NCBI GenBank assembly: GCA_035388225.1
Contig: DAOOPM010000019.1
Coordinates: 12,655 to 76,654 of the forward strand
Source: SB25 sp029560875
GTDB lineage: Bacteria > Bacteroidota > Bacteroidia > Bacteroidales > Tenuifilaceae
Length of the DNA stretch: 64,000 nt
Reading direction: 5' to 3'
The notes under the pieces were generated by a model. It searched no databases and was not told the DNA's origin. It saw nothing but the letters and a program-made list of their open reading frames with translations. A program made the position numbers and the translations under genes. This document shows, piece after piece, positions 9,925-19,036 of this stretch. The first letter of the stretch is position 1. Each line of letters starts with the position of its first letter.

Positions 9925-9952
9925 CCCCGACACATCGTGTCGGGGTTTTTTA
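9925..9952 (+). terminator. Rho-independent terminator of glyA
   Basis: Perfect 9-bp stem CCCCGACAC / GTGTCGGGG (9925-9933 and 9937-9945) with a 3-base ATC loop, followed directly by six T. It lies 22 bases after the glyA stop. Confidence 0.93.
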
Positions 9953-10003
9953 TAACTTAGCCAATATCAACTTAAAAGAAAATTTAACCAACCTAAAAAT
10001 AGT

Positions 10004-10495
10004 ATGGAATCATTTTATATCGACCTTAACGAGATGTCGCATAAAAAGTCAAAACTTTATAGGATTTGGGCTTTCGGTGCTATATTTTTCATTGTATTAG
10101 CAATTCTCTCATTTACATTGTTAAAAAAACAACTAGGGAGTGCTCAAGTGTCAATTCTTATTATGGCAGTTTACTTCTTACTTTATGTATACTATGCTTG
10201 GATTACTTATAAAGCCAAACTTTATATCCAAGCCGATGAGTATGCCCTTGAGTATAGTTTTGGAATGATAAAACAATCTGCTGAAAGTATTATGTGGGAC
10301 ACCATTGTTAAAGTAAAGTTGGGTCCAACTTATGTGGCTTTTTTTAAAAGAACCGGCAAGCGTAAAGTTGTGACGTTAGGCTGGCTACCTTATACTAAAG
10401 TGGTTGAAATTAAGGATAAGATAGCAAAAGTTTGTGAATTTAAAGGAATTATATGTGAAAGGTCTGAGTTTAAACATTACGAAAAGAAATCATAA
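10004..10495 (+). CDS. Small membrane protein with two transmembrane helices, unknown function
   Basis: 163 residues. Two hydrophobic helices (about residues 24-42 and 49-68) are followed by a ~95-residue polar domain with beta-strand character (LYIQADEYALEYSFGMI; VKVKLGPTYVAFFK). The topology resembles bacterial PH-like membrane proteins, but this is a fold-level guess only. It follows the glyA terminator, and its stop is 8 bases before the ATG of the TauE/SafE permease, so the two are probably co-transcribed. I do not recognise a named family. Confidence 0.7.
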   Translation: MESFYIDLNEMSHKKSKLYRIWAFGAIFFIVLAILSFTLLKKQLGSAQVSILIMAVYFLLYVYYAWITYKAKLYIQADEYALEYSFGMIKQSAESIMWDTIVKVKLGPTYVAFFKRTGKRKVVTLGWLPYTKVVEIKDKIAKVCEFKGIICERSEFKHYEKKS

Positions 10496-10503
10496 CTCTA
10501 TTG

Positions 10504-11253
10504 ATGGAATGGTGGGTTTATACTATTGTTGTAATAGTAGGCATTATTTCGGGTTTTATTAATACTCTTGCAGGAAGCGGTTCGTTAATCACGCTTCCTT
10601 TATTAATATTTATAGGTTTACCAGCCAATGTAGCCAATGGAACAAATCGAATTGCCATATTGCTACAAAGTGTGGTTGGGGTTGGCGCATTTAAACAAAA
10701 AAAAGTGTTTGAATGGCATGAGGGAATTTGGCTTACAATTCCAGCGTCGGTAGGAGCTCTAGTTGGAGCCTTTGTTGCGTTAGATATTAATGATGCCTTA
10801 ATGAACAAAATTATTGGGGTATTGCTGGTTGTAATGTTTTTTATGATTCTTTACAAGCCAGAGCAATGGGTTAAGGAACAAGCAGGAGGTGTTCATGCCA
10901 AACCAACGCTGTTAAGAATACTAGTATTCTTCGGTATAGGATTTTATGGCGGCTTTATTCAGGCTGGTGTTGGATTCTTTTTATTGGCTGGATTGGTTCT
11001 TGGAGCAGGATTTGATTTGCTAAAAGCCAATGCAATAAAAGTTTTAATTGTACTGGCGTTTACAGTAGTTGCCCTAATTGTTTTTGTTTTGAACAGCCAG
11101 GTAAACTACCTAATTGGCCTTGTGCTTGGTGCTGGTAGTATGCTTGGTGCATGGATTGCAACCCACGTTGCAGTAAAGCAGGGTGCTAAATTTATTCGTT
11201 GGTTTTTGCTGGGAGCTGTTTTGGTGTTTGCGGTTAAACTTCTGGTTTGGTAG
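10504..11253 (+). CDS. TauE/SafE family (DUF81) permease
   Basis: Integral membrane protein of about 250 residues with the family's two related halves and about eight hydrophobic helices. Family hallmarks are the N-terminal GFINTLAGSGSLITLP and the repeat-half motif GFYGGFIQAGVGFFLL near residue 150. Members are proposed exporters of sulfite, sulfoacetate or similar anions; the substrate here is unknown. I chose the ATG at 10504; an in-frame TTG directly precedes it. It is probably co-transcribed with the two-helix membrane protein upstream. Confidence 0.86.
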   Translation: MEWWVYTIVVIVGIISGFINTLAGSGSLITLPLLIFIGLPANVANGTNRIAILLQSVVGVGAFKQKKVFEWHEGIWLTIPASVGALVGAFVALDINDALMNKIIGVLLVVMFFMILYKPEQWVKEQAGGVHAKPTLLRILVFFGIGFYGGFIQAGVGFFLLAGLVLGAGFDLLKANAIKVLIVLAFTVVALIVFVLNSQVNYLIGLVLGAGSMLGAWIATHVAVKQGAKFIRWFLLGAVLVFAVKLLVW

Positions 11254-11316
11254 TTTGTGCAATTATTAGGTTAGAACATGGTTGTTTTTATCAAAGTTTT
11301 CTTTCATTTTGTAAAA

Positions 11317-11324
11317 TAATTTTG
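11317..11324 (+). promoter_or_regulatory. Candidate -7 box for the repeat surface protein
   Basis: TAATTTTG fits TAnnTTTG. It would leave a leader of about 60 bases before the ATG at 11385. No well-spaced TTG is seen upstream, so support is moderate at best. Confidence 0.33.
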
Positions 11325-11384
11325 CTCGCTTAACTAAAAAAAATACTTTTACAATACAATTTCAAAATAAATAAAGGTTTAAAT

Positions 11385-14300
11385 ATGATTCATTTAAGAA
11401 AAGGGATATTGATTGTATCCCTAATTTTTATAAGTGCAATAACTTTTGCACAAGTTTCAATTACTGTTAATGTTCCAACTGCAGGCGGATTTAGCACAGC
11501 ACTAAGAGCTGCAGGGGGAGATGCTAATACTGTAACTAACCTTAAAGTAACGGGTAATATAAATGCAGATGATATATCGTTTATGAATGCGAATATGTCA
11601 GTTCTGGCGGTATTAGATTTAGAAGCAGTGCAAATTAAAAGTAGTGGATATTATACACCCGCAGATTATTTCCCTAGGTATGCTTTTAGTAATAAAATTA
11701 GTCTTACCTCGATAAAATTACCTTCTTCTATTACCGTTATTGGAAGTTCTGCATTCAAGGGATGTGGTGGATTAGTTGGCGATTTAACTATACCTAACAC
11801 AGTTACATCAATAGAGAGTAATGCTTTTTACAATTGTACTGGTTTTAATGGGAATTTAATTTTATCAAATTCTTTAAAAACTATAGGCTATAAATCTTTT
11901 TGTGGATGTAATGGATTTACAGGAAATCTAATAATCCCTGAATCAGTTATATCAATTGGAGTTGGATCATTTATGAATTGTATTGGTTTTTCTGGTAATT
12001 TAACCATACCCAACTCAGTTGTATCGATTGATGATGAGGCTTTTAATAATTGCACAGGATTTAATGGAAATTTGATATTGCCAAATTCTTTAATAACCAT
12101 TGGAGCAGGTGCTTTTTCAGGTTGTAGAAATCTTATAGGAAATTTAACAATTCCAAATTCAGTTACTTCAATAGGGCCTAGAGCTTTTCATTCATGTAAT
12201 GGATTCAGTGGACTTACATTATCTACTTCTCTAATTTCAATCAGTGATTATGTTTTTCAGAACTGCCATGGGTTTGTTGGCAATTTAGTTATTCCAAATT
12301 CCGTTACATCTATTGGGGGCGGGGCATTTAATTTATGTGATGGTTTCAACGGTACTTTAACAATTTCCAACTCTTTAAAAGAGATTAAACACGGGGCTTT
12401 TTTAGGTTGTAATAATCTGACAGGTTCTATTTCAATCCCAAGTTCTGTAATTTCTATTGGCGATTATGCGTTTTCTCAATGTGAAAAACTGACAGGTAGT
12501 TTGTCTATACCCAACTCCGTTAAATCAATTGGCAAAAACGCATTTCAGAATTGCTTTAGAATTAAAGGCACTTTAGTCATACCAAGTTCTGTTGACTCTA
12601 TCGGAGATTATGCCTTTGACGGTTGGATTAATATGACAAAAATTTCATCAGCTGGTATTTTTCCTGCATCAGTAGGGGCAAATACTTTCAATGAAATGTG
12701 TAAAAAATATTGCCAGCTAGTTGTTCCATTAGGTGCAACTGCTAATTATAGAGCAGCAGATTACTGGAAAGATTTTGTAAATATATCAGAAGTGTTGTAT
12801 GTTTATTTCAACACTAACGGAGGTACATCAATAGCTGATATAAATCCCACCTATAATTCAACAATTGCGGAGCCCATACCTCCAACTCTTACAGGTTATA
12901 CGTTTGGAGGATGGTATAAGGATCCTGCTTTTACAAACCCTTGGAACTTCTCATCCGATGTTGTTACAACAAACACAACTCTTTATGCCAAATGGAACCC
13001 CAATTTATACACGATAGTTTTTGATTCCCAGGGTGGTTCTAATGTTACAAATGTTAGTGCCTACTACAATACAACAATTACTGCACCTGTAAATCCAACT
13101 CTTGCAGGTTTTACTTTTGATGGTTGGTACAAAGAGACAAATTGTATAAATCTCTGGAATTTTGATGCTGATGTAATAAAAGACAATACGGTTCTTTATG
13201 CCAAGTGGGTTGTTACTGTTACATTTGACTCACAGGGAGGTTCTAACGTTTTAAGTAAAAAAACTAATTATAATACTACCATCTCAGCACCTACAGTGCC
13301 TACCCGAACAGGCTACTCCTTCGGTGGGTGGTACAAGGAGTCTGCTTGTATAAACACTTGGACTTTTTCTACAGATAGAGTAACGGCAAACACTACGCTT
13401 TACGCCAAGTGGACCATTAACACCTATATCGTTACCTTTAACTCGAATGGGGGTACGCCTGTTGCAAACGTTACAGCAGTTTACAATGCCAAAATTAGTG
13501 AACCAACGCCTCCAACAAAAACAGGCTATACATTTGCAGGCTGGTATATTAATCTAACCGATGATTTCAGTTTTAATTTTAACTTGTACATGATAACAAG
13601 CAACTTGACACTTCAGGCAAAATGGGTACCAAATACCTACTATGTAACCTTTTATTCTGAAGGAACTATTGTTGATAGCCGTGGAGCAGAGTATAATACT
13701 ACAGTTGAGCGACCTGAAGATCCAATTAGAACAGGACATATTTTTAATGGTTGGTATAAGGAACCTACCTTTGTCACTCTCTGGAATTTTGGTGCCGATA
13801 AGGTGACCTCAGATATGTCGCTGTATGCAAAATGGACTGCGATTACCTATACGGTTACCTTCAATTCGCAAGGAGGCAGTCCTGTTTCAAGTGTTGTGGT
13901 AAATCATGGAACTAAGGTTGCTGAACCTACTCCTCCTGTGCGAAATGGTTATACCCTAAGGGGATGGTACGATCAGCCAACCGATGGGTTTGTATGGTTC
14001 TTCGATTATAACACAGTGACGGAGGATATGACTCTTTACGCACATTGGGATATCAACTCATATACAATCACATTTGATTCAAAGGGCGGCAGTTCTGTGG
14101 AAAGTAAAACAGCAGAATATAACTCAACAATTACAGCACCTGTAAATCCAACCAGAACAGGTTATACCTTTGTAGGTTGGTATAAAGACGAAGCATTAAC
14201 CTCCGCTTGGAATTTCGACTCGGATGTTGTAACCGCCAACGCAACTTTGTTTGCGAAGTGGAATGTAAATGCCTATATCGTTTCTTTCGATTCTCAAGGT

Positions 14301-14954
14301 GGAAGTAATGTAAATTACATCGAGGCTAATTATGGATCAACCATTACACGCCCCGCAGATCCAACTAAAATGGGTTATACATTTGTAGGCTGGTATAGAG
14401 ATCAGGCTCTATCAAATGAATGGAATTTTAGCACCGATATTGTTACCAATCACATGTATCTCTATGCAAAATGGATAATTAATACCTATACTGTAACTTT
14501 CAATACTCAAGGAGGAAGCGCAGTTTCAAATGTTACAGCAAGTTATAATAGTACAATAGCAGTACCCTCTGCACCAACAAGAATAGGTTATACTTTTGAT
14601 GGCTGGTATAAGGAAGCAGGTTGTGTTAATCTATGGATGTTTGCTAGTGATGTGGTAATCTCAGACATTACTCTTTATGCTAAGTGGAGTTTGTCTAGTG
14701 ATATTGAAACTGTTTTAAGTGATAACCTCAAACTTTACCCGAATCCTACAGTTGATAAATTAACAATAGAGGGTGCGAAAATTGAGGAGGTTATTATATA
14801 CAGCGTTGTAGGCATTGTTGTAAAGCAGCCAGTTAAAAACACTATGCAGGATAGTTATACCCTCAATGTTAATGAACTTAAACCTGGGATTTATTTTGCA
14901 AGGGTTAGGACTTCTAGCAATAGAATATCTACTATTCGTTTTGTGAAGCAGTAG
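11385..14954 (+). CDS. T9SS surface protein with BspA-like leucine-rich repeats and nine InlB-type repeats
   Basis: Large exported protein, 1189 residues. Signal peptide about 1-22. Residues ~109-422 hold 13 BspA-type leucine-rich units of about 24 residues (pattern LxIPxSVxSIGxxAFxxC). Residues ~472-1101 hold nine InlB B-type (Listeria-Bacteroides, Flg_new) repeats of ~70 residues, each with a GWYK-like turn and most ending LYAKW. The last ~75 residues (from LYPNPTVDKLTIEG) are a type A T9SS sorting domain, so the protein should be exported through the T9SS and anchored or released at the surface. BspA proteins bind host or other cells, so adhesion is the best inference. It is monocistronic, with a terminator downstream. 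Confidence 0.93.
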   Translation: MIHLRKGILIVSLIFISAITFAQVSITVNVPTAGGFSTALRAAGGDANTVTNLKVTGNINADDISFMNANMSVLAVLDLEAVQIKSSGYYTPADYFPRYAFSNKISLTSIKLPSSITVIGSSAFKGCGGLVGDLTIPNTVTSIESNAFYNCTGFNGNLILSNSLKTIGYKSFCGCNGFTGNLIIPESVISIGVGSFMNCIGFSGNLTIPNSVVSIDDEAFNNCTGFNGNLILPNSLITIGAGAFSGCRNLIGNLTIPNSVTSIGPRAFHSCNGFSGLTLSTSLISISDYVFQNCHGFVGNLVIPNSVTSIGGGAFNLCDGFNGTLTISNSLKEIKHGAFLGCNNLTGSISIPSSVISIGDYAFSQCEKLTGSLSIPNSVKSIGKNAFQNCFRIKGTLVIPSSVDSIGDYAFDGWINMTKISSAGIFPASVGANTFNEMCKKYCQLVVPLGATANYRAADYWKDFVNISEVLYVYFNTNGGTSIADINPTYNSTIAEPIPPTLTGYTFGGWYKDPAFTNPWNFSSDVVTTNTTLYAKWNPNLYTIVFDSQGGSNVTNVSAYYNTTITAPVNPTLAGFTFDGWYKETNCINLWNFDADVIKDNTVLYAKWVVTVTFDSQGGSNVLSKKTNYNTTISAPTVPTRTGYSFGGWYKESACINTWTFSTDRVTANTTLYAKWTINTYIVTFNSNGGTPVANVTAVYNAKISEPTPPTKTGYTFAGWYINLTDDFSFNFNLYMITSNLTLQAKWVPNTYYVTFYSEGTIVDSRGAEYNTTVERPEDPIRTGHIFNGWYKEPTFVTLWNFGADKVTSDMSLYAKWTAITYTVTFNSQGGSPVSSVVVNHGTKVAEPTPPVRNGYTLRGWYDQPTDGFVWFFDYNTVTEDMTLYAHWDINSYTITFDSKGGSSVESKTAEYNSTITAPVNPTRTGYTFVGWYKDEALTSAWNFDSDVVTANATLFAKWNVNAYIVSFDSQGGSNVNYIEANYGSTITRPADPTKMGYTFVGWYRDQALSNEWNFSTDIVTNHMYLYAKWIINTYTVTFNTQGGSAVSNVTASYNSTIAVPSAPTRIGYTFDGWYKEAGCVNLWMFASDVVISDITLYAKWSLSSDIETVLSDNLKLYPNPTVDKLTIEGAKIEEVIIYSVVGIVVKQPVKNTMQDSYTLNVNELKPGIYFARVRTSSNRISTIRFVKQ
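11709..12650 (+). repeat. Thirteen BspA-like leucine-rich repeat units (coding)
   Basis: Imperfect in-frame tandem units of about 72 bases within the surface protein gene. Many units alternate between an SV-type (IPNSV) and an SL-type (LPNSL / SNSL) core, suggesting growth by duplication of paired units. Unit 8 is one residue shorter. Confidence 0.88.
12799..14687 (+). repeat. Nine InlB/Flg_new repeats (coding)
   Basis: In-frame tandem units of about 210 bases. Seven share a WYK-type core. Units 4 and 6 form a distinct subtype with TDDF / TDGF after GWY. Units 2, 3 and 9 carry a cysteine in the turn (NCIN, ACIN, GCVN). Unit 5 lacks the usual GG after the first strand. Confidence 0.88.
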
Positions 14955-14994
14955 TTTATTTTTTATAACGAATAAAACTAATTGTGTCGTTAAT

Positions 14995-15031
14995 ATCCCT
15001 ATAAGCTATGCTGGTAGGGATTAACTTTTTT
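14995..15031 (+). terminator. Likely terminator of the repeat surface protein gene
   Basis: Seven-bp stem ATCCCTA / TAGGGAT (14995-15001, 15015-15021) followed by a T run at 15025-15031. It lies 40 bases after the stop. Confidence 0.62.
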
Positions 15032-15159
15032 AGACAATTTTCTCATATGATTAAATTCGCTGGCTTCAGCATAGTTATATTCTCTGTTGGTTGAGGATAA
15101 AAAATGATAAATTGGGTTGGGCGAAGTGCGGTAGGAAAGGCAGCAAAAGGATAAAATTT

Positions 15160-15300
15160 AACGTTTCCAGGAGGCTGCGCCACGCTGGAAAGTTATTGTA
15201 AGGGGCGTGACCTTCCAGCGTCCGCCGGCTGGCGGACCTGGATGCGTCAAAAAAAAGATAAACTCCCGCCCGTTGGAGCGCGTCTTCAGACTCGTTCACT
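15160..15300. repeat. GC-rich structured element in the 14955-15417 spacer, possible dispersed repeat
   Basis: The 460-base spacer after the surface protein holds no convincing gene. Its centre is visibly GC-richer than the surroundings and contains two nested inverted repeats: ACGCTGGAA at 15182-15190 against TTCCAGCGT at 15213-15221, and GTCCGCC / GGCGGAC (15220-15226, 15231-15237) around GGCT. A 74-codon minus-strand frame across it (15075-15299) looks like a by-product. This composition is typical of dispersed non-coding repeats (REP/MITE-like) in Bacteroidota genomes, but copy number cannot be seen here. Confidence 0.5.
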
Positions 15301-15363
15301 TCAGTTGAAAAGCACTCGACAATAAGTCGTGCGCTAACATGGAGATACTATATTTATACAAAA

Positions 15364-15395
15364 TAAAAGCGATCGGGAAATACCGATCGCTTTTA
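15364..15395 (-). terminator. Terminator of the barrel protein gene (bidirectional)
   Basis: Perfect 13-bp stem TAAAAGCGATCGG / CCGATCGCTTTTA (15364-15376, 15383-15395) with a 6-base loop. The A/T flanks give T runs on both strands. It lies just past the minus-strand stop at 15418. Confidence 0.9.
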
Positions 15396-15417
15396 TTAAA
15401 TAAACCTCTATATCAAA

Positions 15418-15987
15418 CTATTTAAACGGAACTGCTACCCCAACATTAATAAAACCAATTGGAGACCAGGTAAGGTCTAAATCACCATTTCCTCCAACAG
15501 GTTGAGAGTAGAAACCTGGTTCAGCAAAGATGATTAACTTATCACTCACATAGTATTGAAGTTCTGCCGCTAAATCAATAGCTAATCCCTTAAACGATTC
15601 TAGCCCTTCAGTCTCGGGATTGAGTCTGCGTTGAGCAATGTAAAGGGCTGGCTTAATTACAAATTTATCTCCAAGTTTAATTCTTGGTTTAATAGATATT
15701 CCCATTTCAACACCTGTTGCTTTTTGACCACCAATTTCGAAAGTTGGAATTAACCCAACAAATACCCCCATTGCAATTTTTGGAGCAAGATAATAGTCGG
15801 CAAAGGCGCGGAGTGTCATTCCTCCCTCTTTCTCAACTTTAGTACCGTCGACTTCAACGTCTGCAGAGAACCACGAACCTGCAGATACCCCAATCTCCGC
15901 TTTTGGAGAGGTGCTTTCAGCAGTTTGAGAGTAGGTGTAAATTTGAATACCAAATAGACAAAGAATAATTGCTAAAATCTTTTTCAT
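15418..15987 (-). CDS. Outer membrane beta-barrel protein (small porin-like)
   Basis: 189 residues with a Sec signal peptide (about 1-20). The rest alternates amphipathic strands (RAFADYYLAPKIAMGVFVG; VIKPALYIAQRR; LDLAAELQYYVSDKLIIF-like) and ends in a C-terminal strand closing on FK, as expected of an eight-stranded OmpA/OmpX-type barrel. No periplasmic domain is present. It is a single gene with its own terminator. The function is unknown; small barrels of this kind are common in the phylum. Confidence 0.75.
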   Translation of the reverse strand: MKKILAIILCLFGIQIYTYSQTAESTSPKAEIGVSAGSWFSADVEVDGTKVEKEGGMTLRAFADYYLAPKIAMGVFVGLIPTFEIGGQKATGVEMGISIKPRIKLGDKFVIKPALYIAQRRLNPETEGLESFKGLAIDLAAELQYYVSDKLIIFAEPGFYSQPVGGNGDLDLTWSPIGFINVGVAVPFK

Positions 15988-16026
15988 AGTTAAGTTGTTT
16001 TAGTTTAATAGTTCTAAATTCTAAAA

Positions 16027-16034
16027 CAAAACTA
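16027..16034 (-). promoter_or_regulatory. Candidate -7 box for the barrel protein gene
   Basis: Read on the minus strand, TAGTTTTG fits TAnnTTTG about 40 bases before the ATG. A TTG lies upstream with spacing of 16, shorter than the usual 19-21. Confidence 0.3.
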
Positions 16035-16124
16035 ACTAGATGAGCAATTGCAATATTGACACTTTAATAAGTGCTGGCGCCTAACTTATAAGTGTTGTAT
16101 TTAATTTTAAGAATGCGAAAAAAA

Positions 16125-16874
16125 CTACATAATACCATTAAGGACATCTAAAAGGGCATCTTTTCTCCTACTCGAAACAGGGACAGAGCTGCCGTTTTTC
16201 ATAATCAACATTCCACCATCGAGTTTATGAAAGCGCTCTACATGCATAAGATTTACCAAATGACATTGGTGCGAGCGGAAAAATCCTTGGTCGAATAGCA
16301 TCTCTTCATACTTCTTTAAGTTGCTGGATACTGTTATCCTTTTACCCGACAAAAGGTGAAAGTGCGAATAAGCACCATCGGATTGCACACTAACAATGTC
16401 CTTCACATACACTATAAAAATATCCTCTAAAGTTTTGAGAATGATTTTTTTCCCATCCGACATTTGTGCTTGAAGATTTGCTAGAAGGACATCGAGCCTT
16501 AAGTTGTAATTTTTTTGCCGCTCGCTACTAGCAGCCTTTTCAATGGCCTCTTTGAACTCCTCCTCGTTAACTGGTTTAAGCAGAAAATCGGTTGCACTAA
16601 AACGAAATGCCTGAACTGCGTACTGATTATAAGCCGTGACAAATATTATTGAAAAATCGATAGGTTTAAGTTTCTGGATAATGTCAAAACCAGTACCATC
16701 GGGTAAATCGATATCCATAAATACAAGTTCAGGTGTAAATTCCTTTATTAAAGCCAAAGCTTGTTCAACTGATTTTGCTCTGCCGAGCACACTCAGCTGC
16801 GGAGCGCATCTTTGGATAAGTCCTTCGAGCACATCGTACGATGAATCTTCATCTTCAATAATCAATGTTTGCAT
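16125..16874 (-). CDS. LytTR-type response regulator
   Basis: 249-residue transcription regulator. The N-terminal receiver has the acidic pair E7/D8 (IIEDED), phospho-acceptor D54 (VFMDIDLP), a T/Y switch (FVTAYN) and the lysine in FLLKPV. The C-terminal ~100 residues form a LytTR DNA-binding domain (IVSVQSDGAYSHFHLLSGK; FFRSHQCHLVNL). It starts 5 bases after the stop of the LytS-type kinase gene, so the pair is an operon and a cognate system. The target genes are not evident from the window. Confidence 0.93.
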   Translation of the reverse strand: MQTLIIEDEDSSYDVLEGLIQRCAPQLSVLGRAKSVEQALALIKEFTPELVFMDIDLPDGTGFDIIQKLKPIDFSIIFVTAYNQYAVQAFRFSATDFLLKPVNEEEFKEAIEKAASSERQKNYNLRLDVLLANLQAQMSDGKKIILKTLEDIFIVYVKDIVSVQSDGAYSHFHLLSGKRITVSSNLKKYEEMLFDQGFFRSHQCHLVNLMHVERFHKLDGGMLIMKNGSSVPVSSRRKDALLDVLNGIM

Positions 16875-16879
16875 ACTGG

Positions 16880-18769
16880 CTAAATTTTAATCTGTAACGG
16901 TACTTTTATTTTAACCAAAGTTCCTGATTTTCCCACTAGAGATAAATCATCAATGCTAAGTGATGCCTCTTGTTTTCCTCTCTTTGAGAGTAATGTTAAG
17001 CGCTCGTTAGTAATCTTCATTGCCAACGATTTATGTTCGATATTCTTTTTGTCCTCTGTTGATTTGCTAATACCCACTCCGTTATCTTCTATCTCACAAC
17101 AAATACAACTATTACATTCGTAAAACCTAATTACTAACACGCCACCTCGCTCCGATCGTAAGAAACCATGCTCTATGGCATTCTCAACGAAAGGTTGGGC
17201 AAGCATAGGAGGAATCATATTTTCGAGAAAATCAGAATCATCCGGGAGGATAATCGAGTATGAGAAGTTATCGGAGAATCTTATTTTCTGCATCTCAAGG
17301 TATAGTTCGAGGGTTTCCACCTCAGTCTCAATCGAAATAAGATTGTGCCTAGAATTTTCAAGGATTAGTCTCATTAAACGGCTAAACTTACCTATATACC
17401 CACTAACAACTTCGGGTGGTTGCTTATTAAGTAATGATTGTATTGCTACTAATGAATTGAAAATAAAATGTGGATTCATTTGGGTTCGCAATAGTTTATG
17501 CTCAAGTTTTTGCGACTCCATTGCAGTTTTTAACCGGTTCTGTCTAATAAGCAAAATTGAAAATAGGGCAACTAATACAACAACAATTGATAAGGCGGTA
17601 ATAGTAAGTGTACTATTTCTTAATCGAAGTTGGTTGGCGGTATTTTGGGCATCAAGAAGATTAATTTTTGCCTGCTTCGCTTCCGATTGGTAAATAGCTT
17701 CTAGTTCACTTATTTGCTTCGATTTAGTTTCATTAAACAAGCTGTCTTTTATTGCTGTGCCAAGCAATATATACTCATATGCTTTTTTATAATCGTTCAC
17801 ACTAGAGTAAAACCTCGATAACCAAAAATTATTTTCGGCAATAACTTTTGACATTTGGTTTTGCTGAGCAATCTGAGTTGATTTGTGGATATAATCCTTT
17901 GCTTTTTCAAAATTCTTTTTATTCATTTCTAGTTTAGCAAAATGACTATAGGTATTTGCCAGTACATAATCTTCAACATTTGTTCGATTACGTTTTAATA
18001 CCAAATTGAAATAAAATGATGCACTATCAGTATTGTTCTGCATCATCTTAACGTAGCCAATGTTGCTGAGGATCATTGAAATCATCAACTGATCGTTTGT
18101 TCTATTCGAGTAAAAAAGTGCCCGTCGAAAAGTATTAATTGCACTATCGAGTTGATTATTCTTGATGAATATTTCACCAAGGTTATTGGTAGCCCTTCCA
18201 CGCTGAAAGTCTGATTTTGCGAATGAAATAGCTTTCTTCAAGTATTCCCCTGCAACACCATACTCGTTATTGTCAAAATGAATAAATGACAAATTGATAC
18301 TTGTATTTGAAATTGTTGTGGAGTCGTTAACCCTTTCGGCGTAATGAAGTGCTTTTGTAAGGTATCTTTTTGCTTGCAAATATTGAGACATAAACATGTA
18401 GCAAGCTCCAATTCCAGATATTTGTTTATTAATATTTACTGAATCTTTAAGGTTTTCGTAATAATTTAGTGCTTCGTGGTAATGTGGAAGTGCGACTGTT
18501 AATTTCGATTTTAATAGTTCAATTAGAGCGATGTTGCTGTAGTACGATGCTTTTAATTCAATATCGTTTGTGCTTATATAATAATCTTTATACTGATTGA
18601 GCACTTGCTCAGCAGAATCGGGATTTGATATAATTAGATTGTGAGCATTTTGAAGATTCTGCTTATACTTATTATTTGACCCAATAGATTGTTCCTCAAT
18701 AAATACTGAACTGTGGGCTAAATGAGAATTAATCGCTAATAAAACCAGAAGTATTATTCTTACTGCCAT
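16880..18769 (-). CDS. TPR-containing LytS-type sensor histidine kinase
   Basis: 629 residues. A signal peptide/N-terminal helix is followed by about 350 residues of tetratricopeptide repeats in the periplasm (units such as ASYYSNIALIELLKSK and GEIFIKNNQLDSAINTFRRA), one transmembrane helix near residue 395, a coiled linker, then a His_kinase domain with the phospho-accepting histidine in QMNPHFIFNSL. An HATPase domain follows (N-box FVENAIEHGF, G-box DNGVGIS). It should phosphorylate the LytTR regulator encoded directly downstream. The stimulus is unknown; TPR sensors probably read protein-protein contacts. Confidence 0.92.
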   Translation of the reverse strand: MAVRIILLVLLAINSHLAHSSVFIEEQSIGSNNKYKQNLQNAHNLIISNPDSAEQVLNQYKDYYISTNDIELKASYYSNIALIELLKSKLTVALPHYHEALNYYENLKDSVNINKQISGIGACYMFMSQYLQAKRYLTKALHYAERVNDSTTISNTSINLSFIHFDNNEYGVAGEYLKKAISFAKSDFQRGRATNNLGEIFIKNNQLDSAINTFRRALFYSNRTNDQLMISMILSNIGYVKMMQNNTDSASFYFNLVLKRNRTNVEDYVLANTYSHFAKLEMNKKNFEKAKDYIHKSTQIAQQNQMSKVIAENNFWLSRFYSSVNDYKKAYEYILLGTAIKDSLFNETKSKQISELEAIYQSEAKQAKINLLDAQNTANQLRLRNSTLTITALSIVVVLVALFSILLIRQNRLKTAMESQKLEHKLLRTQMNPHFIFNSLVAIQSLLNKQPPEVVSGYIGKFSRLMRLILENSRHNLISIETEVETLELYLEMQKIRFSDNFSYSIILPDDSDFLENMIPPMLAQPFVENAIEHGFLRSERGGVLVIRFYECNSCICCEIEDNGVGISKSTEDKKNIEHKSLAMKITNERLTLLSKRGKQEASLSIDDLSLVGKSGTLVKIKVPLQIKI

Positions 18770-19036
18770 AATATATTACCGAAAAAGTATCAATTTTACT
18801 ACATAAGTAATAAAAATTGGATTAAGATAATATTTAAAACATCAAAAAAATACTTAAGATGTATCCTTAGTCCATTGTTGTAAATTTATTGGAAGGCTAC
18901 AGCTTGGCTTTATCGCAATCTTTTGAATTTAATCTTTGTCGAGTATTTATCTGATAGATCTGTTTTAGATAGAAGCCTATGCGGCTAAACTATTTTATGA
19001 ACACTGTTGTGTTGATGAGTTTCACCGTGAATTAGA

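Noticed and set aside
12799..14687. Periodic repeats that could suggest a CRISPR array or satellite
   Set aside because: The period of about 210 bases, open reading frame and InlB-type protein repeats explain them; no short identical repeats with unique spacers occur.
15075..15299. 74-codon minus-strand reading frame in the spacer after the surface protein gene
   Set aside because: Composition and inverted repeats suggest a non-coding repeat element; no signal, domain or ribosome-site context supports translation.
16068..16100. ATAAGT/ACTTAT hairpin with GGCGCC in the gap after the LytTR regulator gene
   Set aside because: Only about six pairs and no T run in the right place; not called as a terminator.
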